This document shows, in pieces, positions 21,311-23,438 of a stretch of 23,438 nt of DNA. The stretch covers positions 1 to 23,438 of the forward strand of contig JACQUR010000052.1 of NCBI GenBank assembly GCA_016210245.1, given 5' to 3'. Below the pieces are notes generated by a model. That model did no database searches and was not told where the DNA came from. It was given only the letters and a program-made list of their open reading frames with translations. A program made the position numbers and the translations under genes. Source of the DNA: Chloroflexota bacterium (lineage in GTDB: Bacteria > Chloroflexota > UBA6077 > JACQUR01). The stretch's first letter is position 1. Every line of letters starts with the position of its first letter.

Positions 21311-22525
21311 ATGGAGAGAAATCGGCAGGGACTACTCCCCAGCATCGTGCTGGTTGCGGCCATCATCCTATCAGCTTGTAGCGCGCCCGCCCCCGCTCCG
21401 ACCACCGCGCCGAGCAAGCCGCAGGCGCCCGCGGCCGCGCCGGCCGAGAAGGCGGCGGCTCCGGGCGGCCCGATCGTGATCGGGCAGATCACCCAGCTCA
21501 CCGGCGGCCAGGCCATCACCGGCGACTGGTGGCGAGCCGGCGTCCAGATGGCGGTCGAAGAGTGGAATGCCAAAGGGGGCGTCAAGGGCAGCAAGATCGA
21601 GCTGGCGGTCGAGGACGACGCCTCCACGACCACGGGCGCGGTCAACGCCTTCAACAAGCTGGTGACCGAGAAGAAGCCGCTGGGGATCATCGGCTCCACA
21701 TACACCAACTCGATCATGGCCATGGAGCCGGCGGCGCGCAAGGCGGCCATCCCGGTGCTCACCGGCGCCAGCGGGGACCCGGTCACCGCCGTGGGCAACC
21801 CGTACTTCTTCCGCATTCGCACCAACGACAACGTCGGGGCCAAGATTGCGGTCGAGTACGCCGTCAAGGAGCTAGGGGTCAAGAAGCCAGGCATCCTGCA
21901 CGTGGCGGGTGACTTCGGTGTCGCAGGTGCGACCGCGCTCAAGAAGGAGCTCACCGACCTGGGGGTCCAGGTCCTCGCGGTCGAGTCCTACAACCCGGAC
22001 GACAAGGACATTACCGCCCAGCTCCTCAACCTCCAGCGAGCCGGCGTCGACACGGTCTTCGCGTTCAGCTTCACCGTGGACGCGGCCATGGTGATGACGG
22101 CCGTCTACCAGCGCGGCGACAAGTTCAAGTTCATCGGCAACAACACCTACGGCGCGCCCGACGCCATCAACCTCGCCAAGGAGGCCGCCAACAGCAAGTA
22201 CACGACCCTGGGCTGGATCCCGTCCGACGACCCGGTGGTGCAGGAGTGGATCAAGAACCTGGCCAAGTACTCCAAGTTCCCGGCCAACGACAACAACTCG
22301 ATCGCCTACGACGGCACCAACATCCTGCTGAAGGCGATCGAGGCCGCGGGCACGGACACGGAGGCGATTCGCAAGGCGCTCCAGGACACCCGGGGGTACA
22401 AGGGGATCGCCGGCGAGTACAGCTTCGACTCCAAGCGGGAGGGGCTGCGCCAGGTCTACTTCTCTCAGATTCAGAACGGCCAGCCCAAGCTCATCAAGCT
22501 CGTGAAGGGTGAGTTCAAGCCGTAG
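21311..22525 (+). CDS. ABC transporter substrate-binding lipoprotein, branched-chain amino acid (LivJ) type
   Basis: 404 aa with a lipoprotein signal: hydrophobic segment 8-22 then LSAC (C23 as the lipid anchor), followed by a Pro/Ala-rich linker (24-52). The mature part begins IVIGQITQLTGGQAITGDWWRAGVQMAVEEWNAKGG, typical of type I periplasmic-binding proteins of the LivJ/HAAT group; ASTTTGAVNAFNKLV, IIGSTYTNSIMAMEPAA and PYFFRIRTNDN follow the same family. It captures a ligand outside the membrane and delivers it to the permease encoded next. The group also binds amides, urea or aromatic acids, so the ligand is uncertain. The ATG at 21311 has GGAGAGG just upstream. Confidence 0.93.
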   Translation: MERNRQGLLPSIVLVAAIILSACSAPAPAPTTAPSKPQAPAAAPAEKAAAPGGPIVIGQITQLTGGQAITGDWWRAGVQMAVEEWNAKGGVKGSKIELAVEDDASTTTGAVNAFNKLVTEKKPLGIIGSTYTNSIMAMEPAARKAAIPVLTGASGDPVTAVGNPYFFRIRTNDNVGAKIAVEYAVKELGVKKPGILHVAGDFGVAGATALKKELTDLGVQVLAVESYNPDDKDITAQLLNLQRAGVDTVFAFSFTVDAAMVMTAVYQRGDKFKFIGNNTYGAPDAINLAKEAANSKYTTLGWIPSDDPVVQEWIKNLAKYSKFPANDNNSIAYDGTNILLKAIEAAGTDTEAIRKALQDTRGYKGIAGEYSFDSKREGLRQVYFSQIQNGQPKLIKLVKGEFKP

Positions 22526-22534
22526 CGGGAGCCT

Positions 22535-22716
22535 CCGCTCGTCCTTCGACAGGCTCAGGATGAGCGGATGCTCCCACTCGTCCTTCGACAGGTTCAGGAT
22601 GAGCGGAGGCTCCCGCTCATCCTGAGCCTGTCGAAGGATGAGCGGTGTTTGCCTGTGCCATCAAGGAGGAGGAGCCATGGCTCCCGCTCATCCTGAGCCT
22701 GTCGAAGGATGAGCGG
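22535..22716. repeat. four copies of a 33-bp 'ccttcgacaggctcaggatgagc' repeat
   Basis: Forward copies lie at 22535-22567 and 22574-22606, inverted copies at 22613-22645 and 22684-22716. Each is bounded by ccgctc/gagcgg. Copies 2 and 3 face each other and can fold into a stem of about 30 bp directly after the substrate-binding gene, which could reduce read-through or protect the upstream mRNA. The repeat is of a type seen widely in environmental genomes. Between copies 3 and 4 lies AAGGAGGAGG followed by an ATG (22677) whose short frame ends inside copy 4 at 22712. Confidence 0.9.
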
Positions 22717-22730
22717 GCGGGCGGAGAGGC

Positions 22731-23438
22731 ATGGAGATCGTTCTGCAACTGCTCATTGCCGGTCTGGCCATGGGCAGCATCTACGGGCTGGTGGCGCTGG
22801 GCTTCGTGCTGCTGGTCGACGCGGCCAACATCATCAACTTCGCCCAGGGCGAGTTCGTGATGCTGGGCGCCTTCCTGGCGTACACCCTGGCCGCGCTGTG
22901 GGGCGTGCCTTTCGGCCTGTCCGTCGTCCTGGCCATCGCGCTCATGGCGGGCTTCGGCCTGCTGGTCGAACGGCTGGCCTACCGCCCGCTGCGCAACGCC
23001 GGCCCGATCACGGTCATGATCAGCACCCTGGGCATCTCGGTCTTCCTGCAGAACGCAGCCCAGGTCGTCTGGGGGCCGTACGGCCAGTACTTCACCGAGC
23101 CGTTCGGGCGCACGATCCTGCACGTTGGCGACCTGGTCATCCAGCCCCAGCACTTGCTGATTATCGTGGCGACGCTCGTGCTGGTGTGGGGACAACAACA
23201 CTTCTTCGAGCATGCGCGCCTGGGCAAGCTGATGCGGGCCACGGCCCAGGACAAGGAGATGGCCCGCGTGCTGGGCATCAACATCGGGGCGATGACTGCC
23301 CTCACCTTCGCCCTGGCCGCGGCCCTGGGGGGCATCGCCGGCATCCTGGTGGCGCCCGTTTTCAACATCGACGCGCGCATGGGCATGATGGTCGGCCTCA
23401 AGTCGTTCGTGGCCAGCATCATCGGCGGGTGGGGGAGC
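22731..23438 (+). CDS. ABC transporter permease, branched-chain amino acid (LivH) type, cut by window end
   Basis: First 236 codons of a LivH-type membrane permease; the gene continues beyond the window. Start ATG at 22731 with GGAGAGG close upstream. Family features: an N-terminal helix LLIAGLAMGSIYGLVALGFVLL, the conserved AANIINFAQGEFVMLGAF segment, RLAYRPLRNAGPITVMISTLG, the cytoplasmic loop GKLMRATAQDKEMARVLGI (EAA-like coupling loop for the ATPase) and the beginning of the later helices (ALAAALGGIAGILVAP). About six membrane helices are visible. It pairs with the preceding substrate-binding lipoprotein; livM, livG and livF are expected downstream. Confidence 0.95.
   Translation, partial: MEIVLQLLIAGLAMGSIYGLVALGFVLLVDAANIINFAQGEFVMLGAFLAYTLAALWGVPFGLSVVLAIALMAGFGLLVERLAYRPLRNAGPITVMISTLGISVFLQNAAQVVWGPYGQYFTEPFGRTILHVGDLVIQPQHLLIIVATLVLVWGQQHFFEHARLGKLMRATAQDKEMARVLGINIGAMTALTFALAAALGGIAGILVAPVFNIDARMGMMVGLKSFVASIIGGWGS

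Overview
The window is GC-rich (by eye well above 60%), gene-dense bacterial DNA. Gene content and the repeat families in the gaps (the 'attacgcattacgc', 'gcaggcatcctgcctgc', 'acaggcggcccgcctgtg' and 'ccttcgacaggctcaggatgagcgg' types) fit a Chloroflexota bacterium, probably an environmental or metagenomic genome. That assignment is inference. I see no rRNA, tRNA, CRISPR array or intact insertion sequence.

Layout. 521-2575 (+): secreted decaheme OmcA/MtrC-type cytochrome, followed by a hairpin and a short repeat element. 2717-3028 (-): tail of a broken N6-adenine DNA methyltransferase. 3122-4111 (+): P1/DmpA-family peptidase whose 3' end lies in a 92-bp tandem duplication that opens a 420-bp repeat cluster. 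4612-6828 (+): RelA/SpoT (p)ppGpp synthetase/hydrolase, ending in a perfect 29-bp inverted repeat. 6910-8163 and 8998-10716 (-): two membrane-anchored envelope proteins (FecR-like; triple PEGA plus DUF3048), separated by an 830-bp repeat-filled gap. 10967-13295 (-): a metallo-beta-lactamase-fold hydrolase downstream of a GrdB-like reductase subunit with an in-frame UGA. 13386-14302 (-): remnant of one toxin-antitoxin module and an intact AbrB/PIN module. 14505-17377 (+): stand-alone xanthine-dehydrogenase-type molybdenum subunit translationally coupled to a nitroreductase. 17378-18111 (-): second AbrB/PIN module whose toxin carries a zinc ribbon. 18267-19929 (-): NAD control operon niaR-nadC plus an orphan HicB. 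20208-21245 (+): divergent dihydroorotate dehydrogenase-like protein. 21311-23438 (+): substrate-binding lipoprotein and permease (cut by the window end) of a branched-chain amino acid type ABC transporter.

The strongest observation is the grdB-like gene. Two ORFs usually read as separate (12231-13295 and 11970-12203, minus) are one 441-codon gene interrupted by UGA exactly where GrdB proteins carry selenocysteine, and a bSECIS-like hairpin starts 12 nt after the UGA. No glycine reductase partners (GrdA, GrdE, GrdC/D) are present; its only partner is an MBL-fold hydrolase, so its substrate may not be glycine.

Other functional links: NiaR probably represses its own operon through an 11-bp direct repeat overlapping the promoter; both AbrB/PIN modules have inverted repeats with the same ATTACCA half-site in front of them; the cytochrome, the molybdenum hydroxylase and the Sec reductase together suggest a redox-versatile heterotroph.
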